Positions 17,002 through 26,832 are shown, counted from the first letter of the stretch. The stretch is DNA of 64,000 nucleotides from an uncultured Lacinutrix sp. (GCF_947500325.1 NZ_CANMRQ010000005.1:186001-250000), one strand, 5' to 3'. The notes: generated by a model from the letters alone, not told the origin. Made by a program: numbers and translations.

Positions 17002-19443
17002 ATGAAAAAACTATACTTTGCGTTAAGCTTAATATTAATAAGTACTCTTGCTCTTGCTCAAGTTCCTGCTAATTATTATAATAGTGCTAATGGTTTAACT
17101 GGCTACTCTTTAAAAACTGAACTAAGAAATATTACTACTAGTGGTCACACACCAAGAAGTTATGATCAGTTATTTGATGGAGCAGGAATTTCTGGATCAC
17201 AAGGTTATATAGATACCCACTCTGATGTTAGTGTATCTTCTGGACAAAATTATGAAAATGACGGAAGCATTTTAGATATGTATTCTGAAAATCCAGAAGA
17301 CAATGATACAAATCCATTAAATGCAACACCATATAATGATCCCTATTTATATAATCATGGTTTAAAGCAATGCGGTAATCAATCAGCCGAAGGTGACTGT
17401 TACAATAGAGAACATTTAGTGCCATCATCGTCATGGGGTTCATCAGAATCGACGCCAATGTTTACAGATATTCATCATGTAATTCCAACAGATGGAAGAG
17501 TAAATAATTTTAGAGGCACCTTACCTTTTGGAAAAGTAGTAGAACCAAACCCTACAGATTTCACTTCATTAAATGGTTCAAAAAGAGGTCCTAGTGATAC
17601 TGTTGGCTTTTCTGGAACTATGTTTGAACCTATAGATGAATTTAAAGGTGACATTGCTAGAGCTCTACTGTATTTCGCAACTCGATATCAAAACAATGTA
17701 GATACCTATAATTTTGATATGTTTAATGGGACTGAAAATCAAGCATTTGAAGATTGGGCCATTGCTATTTTACTAGATTGGCATAATAATGTAGATCCTG
17801 TAGATCAAAGAGAAAGAGAAAGAAATGATGCCGCCTATAATTTTCAAGGCAATGCAAATCCTTTTGTTGACCATCCAGAATATGCGAACTTAATATGGAA
17901 TCCTACACCAGATAACATAGACCCAACAACGCCAACAAATCTAATAGCTTCAAATCCTACTGCTTCAACAGTCGATTTAGCTTGGACCGCTTCAACAGAT
18001 AATATTGGTGTAGTAACATACGATGTATATGTAAATGGGACATTTTATGTAACAACAAACTCTATAACTACAACCTATACCGTTACAGGCTTAAATCCTG
18101 AAACTACATATGTTTTTACTTTATTAGCAAAAGATGCAGCAGGTAATATGTCAATGCAAAGTAATTCTGTTAACGAAACAACAATCGCTGGACCACCAAC
18201 AGGCACAGATTGTGTTAGTGAAACCTTTGAAACCATTCCTAATAACGGTTCTTCTTATTCAAGTTTTTCATGGACTGGTATAGATGGCATTACTAATGGA
18301 TGGAATGCTACAGATTCTAGAACAGATCAAACTATTACAGCAAAAGCAGTAACTGTTAGAAATGGAACATTAACCTCTCCATCAATAGCTGGAGGTATTG
18401 GAGAACTAACTGTAACTACTAAACGTGTTTTTAGTGGTGGCAGTGGTACATTTACATTAAGAGTAAATGGTTCTGCAGTTGGAACTGTTGCCTACAGCGA
18501 TGTAGAACAAAACATCACTATTTCTAATATTAATATAGAAGGAAATGTCTCTATTTCTTTTACAGACAAAGCATCAACATCAGACCGTGTATCTATTGAT
18601 AATTTATCTTGGACATGCTACTCTGCACCAAGTGATTTAAAACTATCAGCAAAGGTATATTTACAAGGTCCGGCTATAAATAGAAGTGCTGTTATTGGTG
18701 AAGAAAATTGGATGCGAGATGATTTAAGAGTAAATAACTTAATACCAACTACCAGTCCATATGATGTAACAACATGCGATGCGTCTATTTTTAATACAAC
18801 TGGAGCAAATGCAATTGTAGATTGGGTTTTAGTACAATTACGAGATGCAAATAATAATACTTCAATAATAGAAAGTCAATCGGCGTTACTACAACGAGAT
18901 GGAAATATTGTAGCAATAGATGGAGTTTCTGAATTAAGTTTTAGCTCTCCTCCTACCGATTATTTTATTACAGTAAAACACCGTAATCATTTAGGTATTA
19001 TGACTATTGGAGCTGTTACGCTTTCAAATACAATATTAGTGGTAGACTTTACAGATAACAGTACTCCTATTACTAATGGAACAGACGCTCAAACTTCATT
19101 TGGAATGCCAAATGGAATCTTAGCAATGTGGGCAGGTGATAGTAATAGCGATGGCCGCTTAAATTACTCTGGCGCTTTATCTGATGTTCCAGGAATTAGA
19201 AGTCAAGTATTCAATGATCCTAATAACTCTGTATTTGGTGGACCTCCAGTAGCTAGTTACCCATCTTCTGGTTATAATTCTACAGATATAGACATGGATG
19301 GTGTTACTGTATATTCTGGAGCTTCAAGTGATGTATTACATGTAAGAAATAACATCTTTAATAATCCATCAAACTCAGTATTTGGTGGACCACCAACATC
19401 TACTTATGTATTTATACAACAACTTCCTGAAGGTGCTAATTAA
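17002..19443 (+). CDS. Secreted multidomain endonuclease I with fibronectin III and dockerin-like repeats
   Basis: 813 aa. Signal peptide MKKLYFALSLILISTLALAQ. Endonuclease_1 domain (about 20-295) with NREHLVPSSSW, FTDIHHVIPTDGRVNNFRG and DEFKGDIARALLYFATRY. A fibronectin type III domain follows (about 310-395, TPTNLIASNPTASTVDLAW), then a beta-sandwich carbohydrate- or cell-binding-like region (410-550) and a C-terminal block of the type found in Bacteroidota 'hemagglutinin' proteins. The last about 100 residues contain two dockerin-like Ca-binding loops, DSNSDGRLNYSGALSD and DIDMDGVTVYSGASSD, each followed by NSVFGGPP. The tail lacks the standard type A T9SS signature. Confidence 0.86.
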   Translation: MKKLYFALSLILISTLALAQVPANYYNSANGLTGYSLKTELRNITTSGHTPRSYDQLFDGAGISGSQGYIDTHSDVSVSSGQNYENDGSILDMYSENPEDNDTNPLNATPYNDPYLYNHGLKQCGNQSAEGDCYNREHLVPSSSWGSSESTPMFTDIHHVIPTDGRVNNFRGTLPFGKVVEPNPTDFTSLNGSKRGPSDTVGFSGTMFEPIDEFKGDIARALLYFATRYQNNVDTYNFDMFNGTENQAFEDWAIAILLDWHNNVDPVDQRERERNDAAYNFQGNANPFVDHPEYANLIWNPTPDNIDPTTPTNLIASNPTASTVDLAWTASTDNIGVVTYDVYVNGTFYVTTNSITTTYTVTGLNPETTYVFTLLAKDAAGNMSMQSNSVNETTIAGPPTGTDCVSETFETIPNNGSSYSSFSWTGIDGITNGWNATDSRTDQTITAKAVTVRNGTLTSPSIAGGIGELTVTTKRVFSGGSGTFTLRVNGSAVGTVAYSDVEQNITISNINIEGNVSISFTDKASTSDRVSIDNLSWTCYSAPSDLKLSAKVYLQGPAINRSAVIGEENWMRDDLRVNNLIPTTSPYDVTTCDASIFNTTGANAIVDWVLVQLRDANNNTSIIESQSALLQRDGNIVAIDGVSELSFSSPPTDYFITVKHRNHLGIMTIGAVTLSNTILVVDFTDNSTPITNGTDAQTSFGMPNGILAMWAGDSNSDGRLNYSGALSDVPGIRSQVFNDPNNSVFGGPPVASYPSSGYNSTDIDMDGVTVYSGASSDVLHVRNNIFNNPSNSVFGGPPTSTYVFIQQLPEGAN

Positions 19444-19471
19444 TAATATATGACTTCATAAATACTTTAAT

Positions 19472-19502
19472 AAAAAAGCGATTCTATAGAGTCGTTTTTT
19501 TT
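19472..19502 (+). terminator. Terminator after the second endonuclease gene
   Basis: CGATTC and GAGTCG arms (one G-U pair) around TATA, flanked by A6 and T8. About 30 bp beyond the stop codon. Confidence 0.7.
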
Positions 19503-19573
19503 ATGGTTAATAACCAAGTGAATAACTCTATAATTAATCGTTGTTTTTTATAAAAGAATACTACTAAAAAACT

Positions 19574-19581
19574 TAAATTTG
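19574..19581 (+). promoter_or_regulatory. -7 promoter box of purL
   Basis: TAAATTTG fits TAnnTTTG, 36 bp before the purL start. No obvious purine-responsive operator or riboswitch fold is seen in the 36-bp leader. Confidence 0.45.
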
Positions 19582-19617
19582 TGCTTTTAAAAATCAACAT
19601 ACAAACTAAACAATATA

Positions 19618-22600
19618 ATGATTCACTTCTTCGGAAACCAAAACAGTAAAGTATTTGCTGTTCAAGCAACAAAAGAATTATCAACTGAAACCATTTCAAA
19701 ATTGACATGGTTATTTGGCAACCAACCAAAAATAAATGCAGCGTCTCTTGACGCTTTTTTTATTGGTCCTCGTGCTGCCATGATAACACCTTGGAGTACT
19801 AATGCGGTAGAGATCACTCAAAACATGGGAATTGAAGGTGTTATTAGAATTGAAGAATTTAAAGCGTCTACAGAAGATTTCTCAGATTTCGATCCAATGA
19901 TTTCTGAAAAATTTAACAGCTTGAATCAAGACATGTTTACAATCGACATTCAGCCAGAAGCCATTCTTAATATTAAAGATATTTCTGCTTATAATCAACA
20001 AGAAGGTTTAGCATTAAGCGATGAAGAAGTTGATTATTTAGAAGGTGTTGCTAAAAAAATTGGTCGACCTCTAACAGATTCTGAGGTTTTTGGTTTTTCT
20101 CAAGTCAATTCAGAACACTGTAGACATAAAATATTTAATGGGACTTTCATTATTGATGGTGAAGAAAAGCCAACGTCACTATTTAAATTAATTAAAGAAA
20201 CATCAAAACAACATCCAAATGATATTGTTTCGGCTTATAAAGATAATGTTGCCTTTATAAAAGGGCCAAAAGTTGAACAATTCGCTCCCAAAACAGCCGA
20301 TAAGCCCGATTTTTATAAAACAGAAGATTACGATTCTGTAATCTCTCTAAAAGCAGAAACTCATAACTTCCCGACAACTGTAGAACCATTTAATGGAGCT
20401 GCAACTGGTTCTGGAGGAGAAATTAGAGATCGACTTGCTGGAGGAAAAGGCTCTCTACCTTTAGCTGGAACAGCAGTATATATGACTTCTTATTCTCGTT
20501 TAGAAGAAAACAGACCATGGGAACAAAAAATGGAAGCTAGAGATTGGTTATACCAAACGCCTGTAGACATTTTAATAAAAGCTAGTAATGGTGCTTCAGA
20601 TTTTGGAAATAAATTTGGCCAACCATTAATTTGCGGTTCAGTTTTAACTTTTGAACACGAACAAGATGCAAGAAAATTAGGCTTCGACAAAGTTATAATG
20701 CAAGCTGGAGGTATTGGTTATGGCAAAGCTAATCAAGCTATAAAAGATACACCTAAAGAAGGTGATAAAATAGTAATTCTTGGTGGTGAAAATTATCGTA
20801 TTGGAATGGGTGGAGCTGCTGTATCTAGTGCCGATACAGGAGAGTTTGCTTCAGGAATAGAACTTAATGCTGTGCAACGTTCTAATCCTGAAATGCAGAA
20901 AAGAGCAGCCAATGCTGTTAGAGGCATGGTTGAGAGTGATGAAAACTTTATTGTTTCAATTCACGATCATGGAGCTGGCGGACATTTAAATTGTTTAAGT
21001 GAATTAGTAGAAGATACAGGTGGAAAAATAGATTTAGACGCTTTACCTGTTGGTGATCCAACATTATCTGCTAAAGAAATTATTGGTAACGAATCTCAAG
21101 AACGTATGGGATTAGTTATTGCAGAAAAACATATAGAAACATTAAATAAAATTGCAGATCGAGAACGCTCACCTATGTATACAGTTGGTGATGTAACTGG
21201 TAAGCATCGTTTTACTTTCGAGTCTAAAACCAAAGGAGACAAACCTATGGATTTAGCCTTAGAAGATATGTTTGGAAGTTCACCAAAAACTATAATGAAT
21301 GATGTTACTGTAGATAGAAACTATGGTGGTATTTCATATAATCCAGATGAATTTTATAACTATTTAGACCAAGTTTTACAACTAGAAGCTGTTGCCTGTA
21401 AAGATTGGTTAACAAATAAAGTTGACCGTTGTGTTGGTGGTAAAGTTGCTAAGCAACAATGTGTAGGTCCATTACAAATACCACTTAATAATGTAGGTGT
21501 AATGGCTTTAGACTATAAAGGAAAAGAAGGTATTGCAACTTCAATAGGTCACTCCCCTATTTCTGGATTAATTAATCCAGTAGCCGGAAGTCGTAATAGT
21601 ATTACAGAAGCGTTAACTAATATTATTTGGGCGCCTTTAAAAGACGGTTTACAATCTATCTCTTTATCAGCCAACTGGATGTGGCCTTGTAAAAATGAAG
21701 GAGAAGATGCGCGATTATACGAAGCTGTACAAGCCATCTCTGAATACGCAATAGATTTAGGTATTAATGTTCCAACTGGAAAAGATTCTTTATCAATGAA
21801 ACAGAAATATCCTAATGAAGAGGTTATTTCTCCTGGAACTGTAGTTATTTCTGCTGCAGGTAACTGTAATGCTATTTCAAAAGTTATAGAGCCGGTTTTT
21901 AACAAAAACAGTGGAGATATTTATTACATTAATTTATCTCAAGACGATTTTAAATTAGGCGGAAGTTCTTTCGCTCAAATTTTGAATAAAATAGGAAATG
22001 ATGCACCAAATGTCAATGATTCTGGATTTGTAAAAAATGTATTCAATACTATTCAGCAATTAATAAAAGATGAGCAAATTGTTGCGGGTCATGATGTTGC
22101 TTCAGGAGGATTAATAACTACTTTATTAGAATTATGTTTTGCTGATACTAATCTAGGTGCAGAACTTGACATTACAGCTTTAAACCAAAAAGATTCTTGT
22201 AAAGTATTATTTGGAGAAAATGCAGGTATAGTATTTCAATCTAAAGACGCTTCAATTGAAGAAGTATTAGCCAATGCTAACATAGAATTCTTCAACATAG
22301 GAAAAGTTACAGAAAGTGACACACTTAGTGTAATTAATCAAGCAGAAGTATTTACTATGACAATTTCACGTTTACGAGATGTTTGGTATAAAACCTCTTT
22401 CCTACTCGATCAAAAACAAACTGCTAATAATTTAGCTGAAGCGCGTTATAAAAATTATAAAAATCAACCTTTAACTTATACATTTCCTAAACACTTTACG
22501 GGAAAATTACCAATAATTGGAACTAACAGACCAAAAGCAGCAATTTTACGTGAAAAAGGCTCAAACTCAGAGCGTGAAATGGCAAATGCTATGTATTTGG

Positions 22601-23274
22601 CTGGTTTTGATGTTAAAGATGTACACATGACCGATTTAATTTCTGGTCGTGAAGACTTAAAAGACATTCAGTTTTTAGGCGCTGTTGGTGGATTCTCTAA
22701 TTCAGATGTTTTAGGCTCTGCAAAAGGTTGGGCAGGTGCTATTAAATATAACGACAAAGCAAATAAAGTGATCAACGATTTCTTTAATCGTGAAGATACT
22801 TTATCTGTCGGTATTTGCAATGGATGTCAATTATTCATGGAGTTAGATCTTATCAATCCAGAACATGATATTCATGGTAAAATGATTCATAACGATTCTC
22901 AAAAACATGAAAGTGCATTTACTTCAGTAGCTATTCAAAAAAACAATTCGGTAATGTTATCCACATTAGAGGGAACAACTTTAGGTGTTTGGATTTCTCA
23001 TGGAGAAGGTAAATTTAACTTACCAAAAACTGAAGACCAATACAATATTGTAGCAAAATATGGTTATGAAGGCTATCCAAATAATCCAAATGGTTCAGAT
23101 TTTAATACTGCGATGCTATGTGATAAAACTGGAAGACATTTAGTAACGATGCCACATATAGAACGTTCTACATTCCAATGGAACTGGGCAAATTACCCAG
23201 AAAATAGACAAGATGAAGTTTCTCCTTGGATAGAAGCATTTGTTAATGCTAGACTTTGGATTGAAAAGAAATAA
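19618..23274 (+). CDS. purL: Phosphoribosylformylglycinamidine synthase, single-chain
   Basis: 1218 aa. Converts FGAR, ATP and glutamine to FGAM in purine synthesis; cytosolic. It is the long form with synthase and glutaminase in one chain. Synthase landmarks: FGFSQVNSEHCRHKIF near residue 160, SLKAETHNFPTTVEPFNGAATGSGGEIRD near 245 and HDHGAGGHLNCLSE near 450. The C-terminal glutaminase has VGICNGCQLFMEL with nucleophile Cys1067, the SHGEGKF motif, and MPHIERSTFQ with His1180 and Glu1182. It is monocistronic between a -7 box and a terminator. Confidence 0.97.
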   Translation: MIHFFGNQNSKVFAVQATKELSTETISKLTWLFGNQPKINAASLDAFFIGPRAAMITPWSTNAVEITQNMGIEGVIRIEEFKASTEDFSDFDPMISEKFNSLNQDMFTIDIQPEAILNIKDISAYNQQEGLALSDEEVDYLEGVAKKIGRPLTDSEVFGFSQVNSEHCRHKIFNGTFIIDGEEKPTSLFKLIKETSKQHPNDIVSAYKDNVAFIKGPKVEQFAPKTADKPDFYKTEDYDSVISLKAETHNFPTTVEPFNGAATGSGGEIRDRLAGGKGSLPLAGTAVYMTSYSRLEENRPWEQKMEARDWLYQTPVDILIKASNGASDFGNKFGQPLICGSVLTFEHEQDARKLGFDKVIMQAGGIGYGKANQAIKDTPKEGDKIVILGGENYRIGMGGAAVSSADTGEFASGIELNAVQRSNPEMQKRAANAVRGMVESDENFIVSIHDHGAGGHLNCLSELVEDTGGKIDLDALPVGDPTLSAKEIIGNESQERMGLVIAEKHIETLNKIADRERSPMYTVGDVTGKHRFTFESKTKGDKPMDLALEDMFGSSPKTIMNDVTVDRNYGGISYNPDEFYNYLDQVLQLEAVACKDWLTNKVDRCVGGKVAKQQCVGPLQIPLNNVGVMALDYKGKEGIATSIGHSPISGLINPVAGSRNSITEALTNIIWAPLKDGLQSISLSANWMWPCKNEGEDARLYEAVQAISEYAIDLGINVPTGKDSLSMKQKYPNEEVISPGTVVISAAGNCNAISKVIEPVFNKNSGDIYYINLSQDDFKLGGSSFAQILNKIGNDAPNVNDSGFVKNVFNTIQQLIKDEQIVAGHDVASGGLITTLLELCFADTNLGAELDITALNQKDSCKVLFGENAGIVFQSKDASIEEVLANANIEFFNIGKVTESDTLSVINQAEVFTMTISRLRDVWYKTSFLLDQKQTANNLAEARYKNYKNQPLTYTFPKHFTGKLPIIGTNRPKAAILREKGSNSEREMANAMYLAGFDVKDVHMTDLISGREDLKDIQFLGAVGGFSNSDVLGSAKGWAGAIKYNDKANKVINDFFNREDTLSVGICNGCQLFMELDLINPEHDIHGKMIHNDSQKHESAFTSVAIQKNNSVMLSTLEGTTLGVWISHGEGKFNLPKTEDQYNIVAKYGYEGYPNNPNGSDFNTAMLCDKTGRHLVTMPHIERSTFQWNWANYPENRQDEVSPWIEAFVNARLWIEKK

Positions 23275-23290
23275 CCTATAAATAAAACAA

Positions 23291-23317
23291 AAAAAGTAGC
23301 AAATAGCTACTTTTTTT
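23291..23317 (+). terminator. Rho-independent terminator of purL
   Basis: GTAGC and GCTAC (23296-23300, 23306-23310) flanked by A and T runs, just after the purL stop. Confidence 0.8.
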
Positions 23318-23386
23318 ATTCTTCAATAGTTTATCTAATAGATTGAAAATAAAGTGAATTATAGTTTTTTTAGTAAGTAAATTCCT

Positions 23387-23394
23387 TACTTTTG
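23387..23394 (+). promoter_or_regulatory. -7 promoter box of the AraC-type regulator
   Basis: TACTTTTG, a perfect TAnnTTTG, 25 bp before the start codon. Confidence 0.45.
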
Positions 23395-23419
23395 CGATAA
23401 TTTACCATCGCTATATTTA

Positions 23420-24226
23420 ATGATTTTCAACTACTTTCAAAGTGAGAAAGCTTCGCATATAATAGATAATTTTTACGAAGTTTATTTTGAGTCCAAAGAT
23501 ATTCCTTTTGAATCTAGGATATTACCAACAGGGCAAAGCCATTTCATTTATGTCGAAACAGAGAAACCTTATGAAATTACATTTTCGAAAGGCACCTTTT
23601 ACAATAAAGGGTTAATCATTTTTGGTCAATCATTCAGATCGTATAACTTAAAAATTGATAACGAAAGTTCCAATTTTGGCATTAGTTTTCATCCAACTAC
23701 TTTATATAAGCTATTAAAGGAAGATTTATCAAAATATACCGATAAACATTTATGTTTAAAAAAAGTAAATCTAAAAATATATGAAACTATAAATCCCATC
23801 TTTGAAAAAAAAATAAAGAACATAAATAAAGTAAAATTACTTGAAACGGCTTTATTAAACTTACCCATTTACGAAGATAAGTATACAAAGATTATTGATA
23901 AAACAATAAAATTTATAAGAGAACATAATGGTTTAATAACTGTAGAAAATATTTTAAATACAATTAACATCTCTCAAAAAAATTTAGAAATTCAGTTTAA
24001 AAAAATTGTAGGGCTTACGCCTGGGAAGTATATAAAGTTATATCGTTTTTTTTCGTTAATGAAAAAATATGAAAGCCATGAAGTACAATTAAAAGAGTTG
24101 ATTGATATGTATAACTATTATGACAGATCTCACTTTATAAAAGACTTTAAACTCTTTATGAATCAGTCTCCAAAAGAGTACTTCAAAAAAAATAATTCGC
24201 TTCTCAAAAAGTATTTAAAAGAGTAG
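23420..24226 (+). CDS. AraC-family transcriptional regulator
   Basis: 268 aa. The N-terminal about 150 residues resemble the DUF6597-type sensor found in Bacteroidota AraC proteins (ILPTGQSHFIYVETEKPYE). The C-terminal AraC DNA-binding domain (about 170-260) has two helix-turn-helix parts: NILNTINISQKNLEIQFKKI with GLTPGKYIKLYRF, then DMYNYYDRSHFIKDFKLFMNQSPKEY, the conserved AraC signature. The ligand is unknown. No obvious target adjoins it; the next gene has its own promoter behind a terminator. A low-GC, Lys-rich protein like its neighbours, with no sign of transfer. Confidence 0.88.
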   Translation: MIFNYFQSEKASHIIDNFYEVYFESKDIPFESRILPTGQSHFIYVETEKPYEITFSKGTFYNKGLIIFGQSFRSYNLKIDNESSNFGISFHPTTLYKLLKEDLSKYTDKHLCLKKVNLKIYETINPIFEKKIKNINKVKLLETALLNLPIYEDKYTKIIDKTIKFIREHNGLITVENILNTINISQKNLEIQFKKIVGLTPGKYIKLYRFFSLMKKYESHEVQLKELIDMYNYYDRSHFIKDFKLFMNQSPKEYFKKNNSLLKKYLKE

Positions 24227-24394
24227 ATATTACGATTTTTTACTTTTTTGTTTGTCCAATTCTACTTACATTTACATAGAATTTATACTAAATATTTATT
24301 TAATTAAATGAAAGTTAAGGGATTCATTTAAAAATAGTTAGTTATTAAATAAACTTAGGTAACGTATAAATTCATGCTATCAATCAATTAGCAG

Positions 24395-24422
24395 AGGAGC
24401 TGTTTTTAACAGCTCCTTTTTT
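24395..24422 (+). terminator. Rho-independent terminator upstream of the acyl-CoA ligase
   Basis: 10-bp stem AGGAGCTGTT / AACAGCTCCT around TTT, followed by a T run. It stands about 170 bp after the AraC stop codon, so the AraC transcript would have a long 3' UTR. Confidence 0.85.
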
Positions 24423-24430
24423 GCCTGTTA

Positions 24431-24460
24431 TTTGTAAATCCCTTATTTATTCATATTTTG
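24431..24460 (+). promoter_or_regulatory. Promoter of the acyl-CoA ligase gene
   Basis: TTTG at 24431-24434, a 19-bp spacer and TATTTTG at 24454-24460 resemble the Bacteroidota -33/-7 pair. It lies 29 bp before the ATG at 24490 and inside any longer 5' extension of the frame, which supports the downstream start. Confidence 0.5.
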
Positions 24461-24489
24461 CAAGACATTTTAAAATGTTAGCCATACAA

Positions 24490-26262
24490 ATGACAGAAAT
24501 AACTCGCCTTTTTGATTTTCCTTATTATCAACTTGAAAAACACAATCTTGATAGTGCTTTGGTAACAAAGTACAACGGGAAATGGACTCCAATTTCAACA
24601 AAAGAATATGTTGAAAAAGCAAATATGATTAGTCGAGCATTGTTAAGACTTGGGGTTAATAAAAATGATAAAATTGCTATTATATCCACTACCAATAGAA
24701 CAGAATGGAATATAATGGATATTGGAGTATTACAAGTAGGTGCGCAAAATGTTCCTATTTACCCAACTATTTCTGATGAAGATTATGAATATGTATTAAA
24801 CCACAGTGGTTCTACATATTGTTTTGTTTCTGATAAAGAAGTCTTAGAAAAAGTAAATAAAGTAAAAGCAAATACCCAAATTAAAGCCGTATACTCTTTT
24901 GATAATATTGAAGGATGCAAACATTATTCTGAATTGTTTGAACTTGGAAAAGATGACAGTAACCAACAAGAAGTTCAAGCAAGAAAAGATGATGTAAAAC
25001 CTGAAGATCTAGCTACAATTATATATACATCAGGTACAACAGGAAAACCAAAAGGCGTTATGTTATCTCACGATAATATAACAAGTAATGCTTTAGATGC
25101 ATCGCATCGTTTACCAAATTTAGGGCAAGAAACTAGAGTTTTAAGTTTTTTACCAATATGTCACATTTTTGAACGTGTTCTTATCTATATATACCAATAT
25201 GCTGGTACAACTGTATACTTTGCAGAAGGCATAGATAAAATTGGAGACAATGCTAAAGAAATTAAACCTAATTTAATGAGCGTTGTGCCAAGACTCTTAG
25301 AAAAGGTTTTTGATAAAATCATGGCTAAGGCGGAAGATTTATCTGGTATAAAAAAGACATTATTCCATTGGGCAGTTAATTTAGGTGAGCAATGGGAACC
25401 TTATGGAAAAAATGGAGCTTGGTATGAATTTAAATTAAAAATTGCGAACAAGCTCATTTTTAGTAAATGGAGAGCTGCTTTAGGAGGAGAATTAACAACT
25501 ATAGTTTCTGGCTCTGCCCCTTTACAAACTAGATTATCGAAAATATTTTCTGCTGCCGGAATGCAAGTGATGCAAGGCTATGGTCTTACAGAAACCTCAC
25601 CAGTAGTTTCTGTAGAAATGTATGCCAACAAGCATTTTAGATTAGGAACAGTAGGAAAACCAATTAAAGGCGTCGAAGTAAAAATCGCTGAAGATGGAGA
25701 AATCTTAATTAAAGGAAGAAACGTAATGATGGGGTATTTTAAAGATCCAGAAAAGACATCTAGCGTTATGACAGATAACTATTTTCATACTGGTGATAAA
25801 GGAGAAGTAGACGCAGATGGTTTCTTAAAAATTACAGGTCGTAAAAAAGAAATGTTTAAAACATCTGGTGGAAAATATGTTATTCCTACACTTTTAGAAA
25901 ATGAATTAAAACAATCACGTTTTATTGAGCAAGTTATGGTTCTTGGTGAAGGTGAAAAAATGCCAGCAGCTCTTATCCAACCCAATTTTGAGTTTATTCA
26001 AGATTGGATAGACAGAAAACAAAAAAGTACAGGAAAATCTGGAGAAGAAATTGCAAACTCTCAAGAAATTAAAGATCGTATTCAAAGAGAAGTAGATACT
26101 TGTAACAAAAAATTTGGTAAATGGGAACAAATAAAACGTTTTGAACTCACTCCAGATGTATGGTCTATAGATGGTGGGCATTTAACACCTACAATGAAAA
26201 TGAAACGTAAGATTATTAAAGATATATATCAAGACCTTTACGATAAAATATATAGGTGTTAA
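24490..26262 (+). CDS. Long-chain acyl-CoA synthetase (AMP-forming)
   Basis: 590 aa. Activates fatty acids to acyl-CoA with ATP, the entry step of beta-oxidation. Motifs: the AMP/ATP-binding P-loop TIIYTSGTTGKPKGVMLSH (near 180), QGYGLTETSP (near 365), and the C-terminal HTGDKGEVDADGFLKITGRKKE followed by FKTSGGKYV. The reading frame stays open upstream to a TTG at 24421, but a promoter-like pair (24431-24460) lies in that extension and MTEITRLFDFPYYQL is a natural start, so 24490 is preferred (24475 also possible). It precedes the marR-fadNAE cluster and likely feeds it. Confidence 0.92.
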   Translation: MTEITRLFDFPYYQLEKHNLDSALVTKYNGKWTPISTKEYVEKANMISRALLRLGVNKNDKIAIISTTNRTEWNIMDIGVLQVGAQNVPIYPTISDEDYEYVLNHSGSTYCFVSDKEVLEKVNKVKANTQIKAVYSFDNIEGCKHYSELFELGKDDSNQQEVQARKDDVKPEDLATIIYTSGTTGKPKGVMLSHDNITSNALDASHRLPNLGQETRVLSFLPICHIFERVLIYIYQYAGTTVYFAEGIDKIGDNAKEIKPNLMSVVPRLLEKVFDKIMAKAEDLSGIKKTLFHWAVNLGEQWEPYGKNGAWYEFKLKIANKLIFSKWRAALGGELTTIVSGSAPLQTRLSKIFSAAGMQVMQGYGLTETSPVVSVEMYANKHFRLGTVGKPIKGVEVKIAEDGEILIKGRNVMMGYFKDPEKTSSVMTDNYFHTGDKGEVDADGFLKITGRKKEMFKTSGGKYVIPTLLENELKQSRFIEQVMVLGEGEKMPAALIQPNFEFIQDWIDRKQKSTGKSGEEIANSQEIKDRIQREVDTCNKKFGKWEQIKRFELTPDVWSIDGGHLTPTMKMKRKIIKDIYQDLYDKIYRC

Positions 26263-26316
26263 ATCTATAAACACCTATACTCTCGCTATTTTATAATTCT
26301 AAATTATTTATTTATC

Positions 26317-26342
26317 AATTTATTATGCGTGCATAATAAATT
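26317..26342. promoter_or_regulatory. Palindromic operator candidate for the MarR regulator
   Basis: A perfect 12-bp inverted repeat, AATTTATTATGC and GCATAATAAATT, with a GT spacer. It covers the -33 region and ends 5 bp before the -7 box (26348), a position suited to repression. Size and AT-richness fit a MarR dimer site; the adjacent marR gene makes autoregulation likely (inference). Confidence 0.6.
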
Positions 26343-26347
26343 TTTAC

Positions 26348-26355
26348 TATATTTG
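26348..26355 (+). promoter_or_regulatory. -7 promoter box of the marR-fadNAE operon
   Basis: TATATTTG fits TAnnTTTG exactly, 27 bp before the marR start codon and immediately downstream of the palindrome. Confidence 0.6.
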
Positions 26356-26382
26356 GATTTCTATTAACAGAACTCCATTTAA

Positions 26383-26832
26383 ATGAAAGATAAAACTATT
26401 GATTATTTACTAAGAACCACATGGTTAGCAGTAAATAAGATGTATAACGAAGAAGCTGCCAAATTCGATTCTACAATGGCAACTGGTTTTACATTATTAA
26501 GTATTGATCCTGAAAACGGTACACCTTCAACATCTCTAGGCCCAATTATGGGAATGGAAGCAACTAGCCTTTCACGCATTTTAAAAAAGATGGATGAGTT
26601 AGGTTTAATAGAACGTAAACCAAATCCCGAAGATGGTCGTGGCGTTCTTATACATCTAACAGATTTTGGAAAAGAAAAAAGAGAATACTCACGTGATCGT
26701 GTATTAACTTTTAATGATGCTGTTAGAAACAATCTTTCTGAAGAGAAACTAAAACATTTTCAAGAAGTTACAGAAACAATTATTGAATTGATCTCAAACA
26801 AAAAAATATACAATCAAAAACAAACTGTTTAA
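26383..26832 (+). CDS. MarR-family transcriptional regulator of the fatty-acid degradation operon
   Basis: 149 aa. Winged helix-turn-helix: helices up to GPIMGMEATSLSRILKKMDELGLIERK (recognition helix near residues 60-75), then the wing NPEDGRGVLIHLTDFGKE with the conserved Asp-x-Arg. First gene of the operon with fadN, 7 bp before the fadN start. A palindrome overlaps its promoter. By context it probably represses the operon and is released by acyl-CoA or fatty acid; the ligand cannot be read from the sequence. Confidence 0.88.
   Translation: MKDKTIDYLLRTTWLAVNKMYNEEAAKFDSTMATGFTLLSIDPENGTPSTSLGPIMGMEATSLSRILKKMDELGLIERKPNPEDGRGVLIHLTDFGKEKREYSRDRVLTFNDAVRNNLSEEKLKHFQEVTETIIELISNKKIYNQKQTV

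Noticed and set aside
21549-21905. Antisense open frame inside purL
   Set aside because: Fully inside a conserved gene; no start context or family similarity.
24227-24394. Small RNA between the AraC gene and the terminator at 24395
   Set aside because: A stand-alone promoter could not be identified; a long 3' UTR is the simpler reading.
24421-24489. Extension of the acyl-CoA ligase to a TTG at 24421
   Set aside because: The extension overlaps the end of the upstream terminator and a promoter-like -33/-7 pair; the protein start MTEITRLFDFPYYQL at 24490 is natural.
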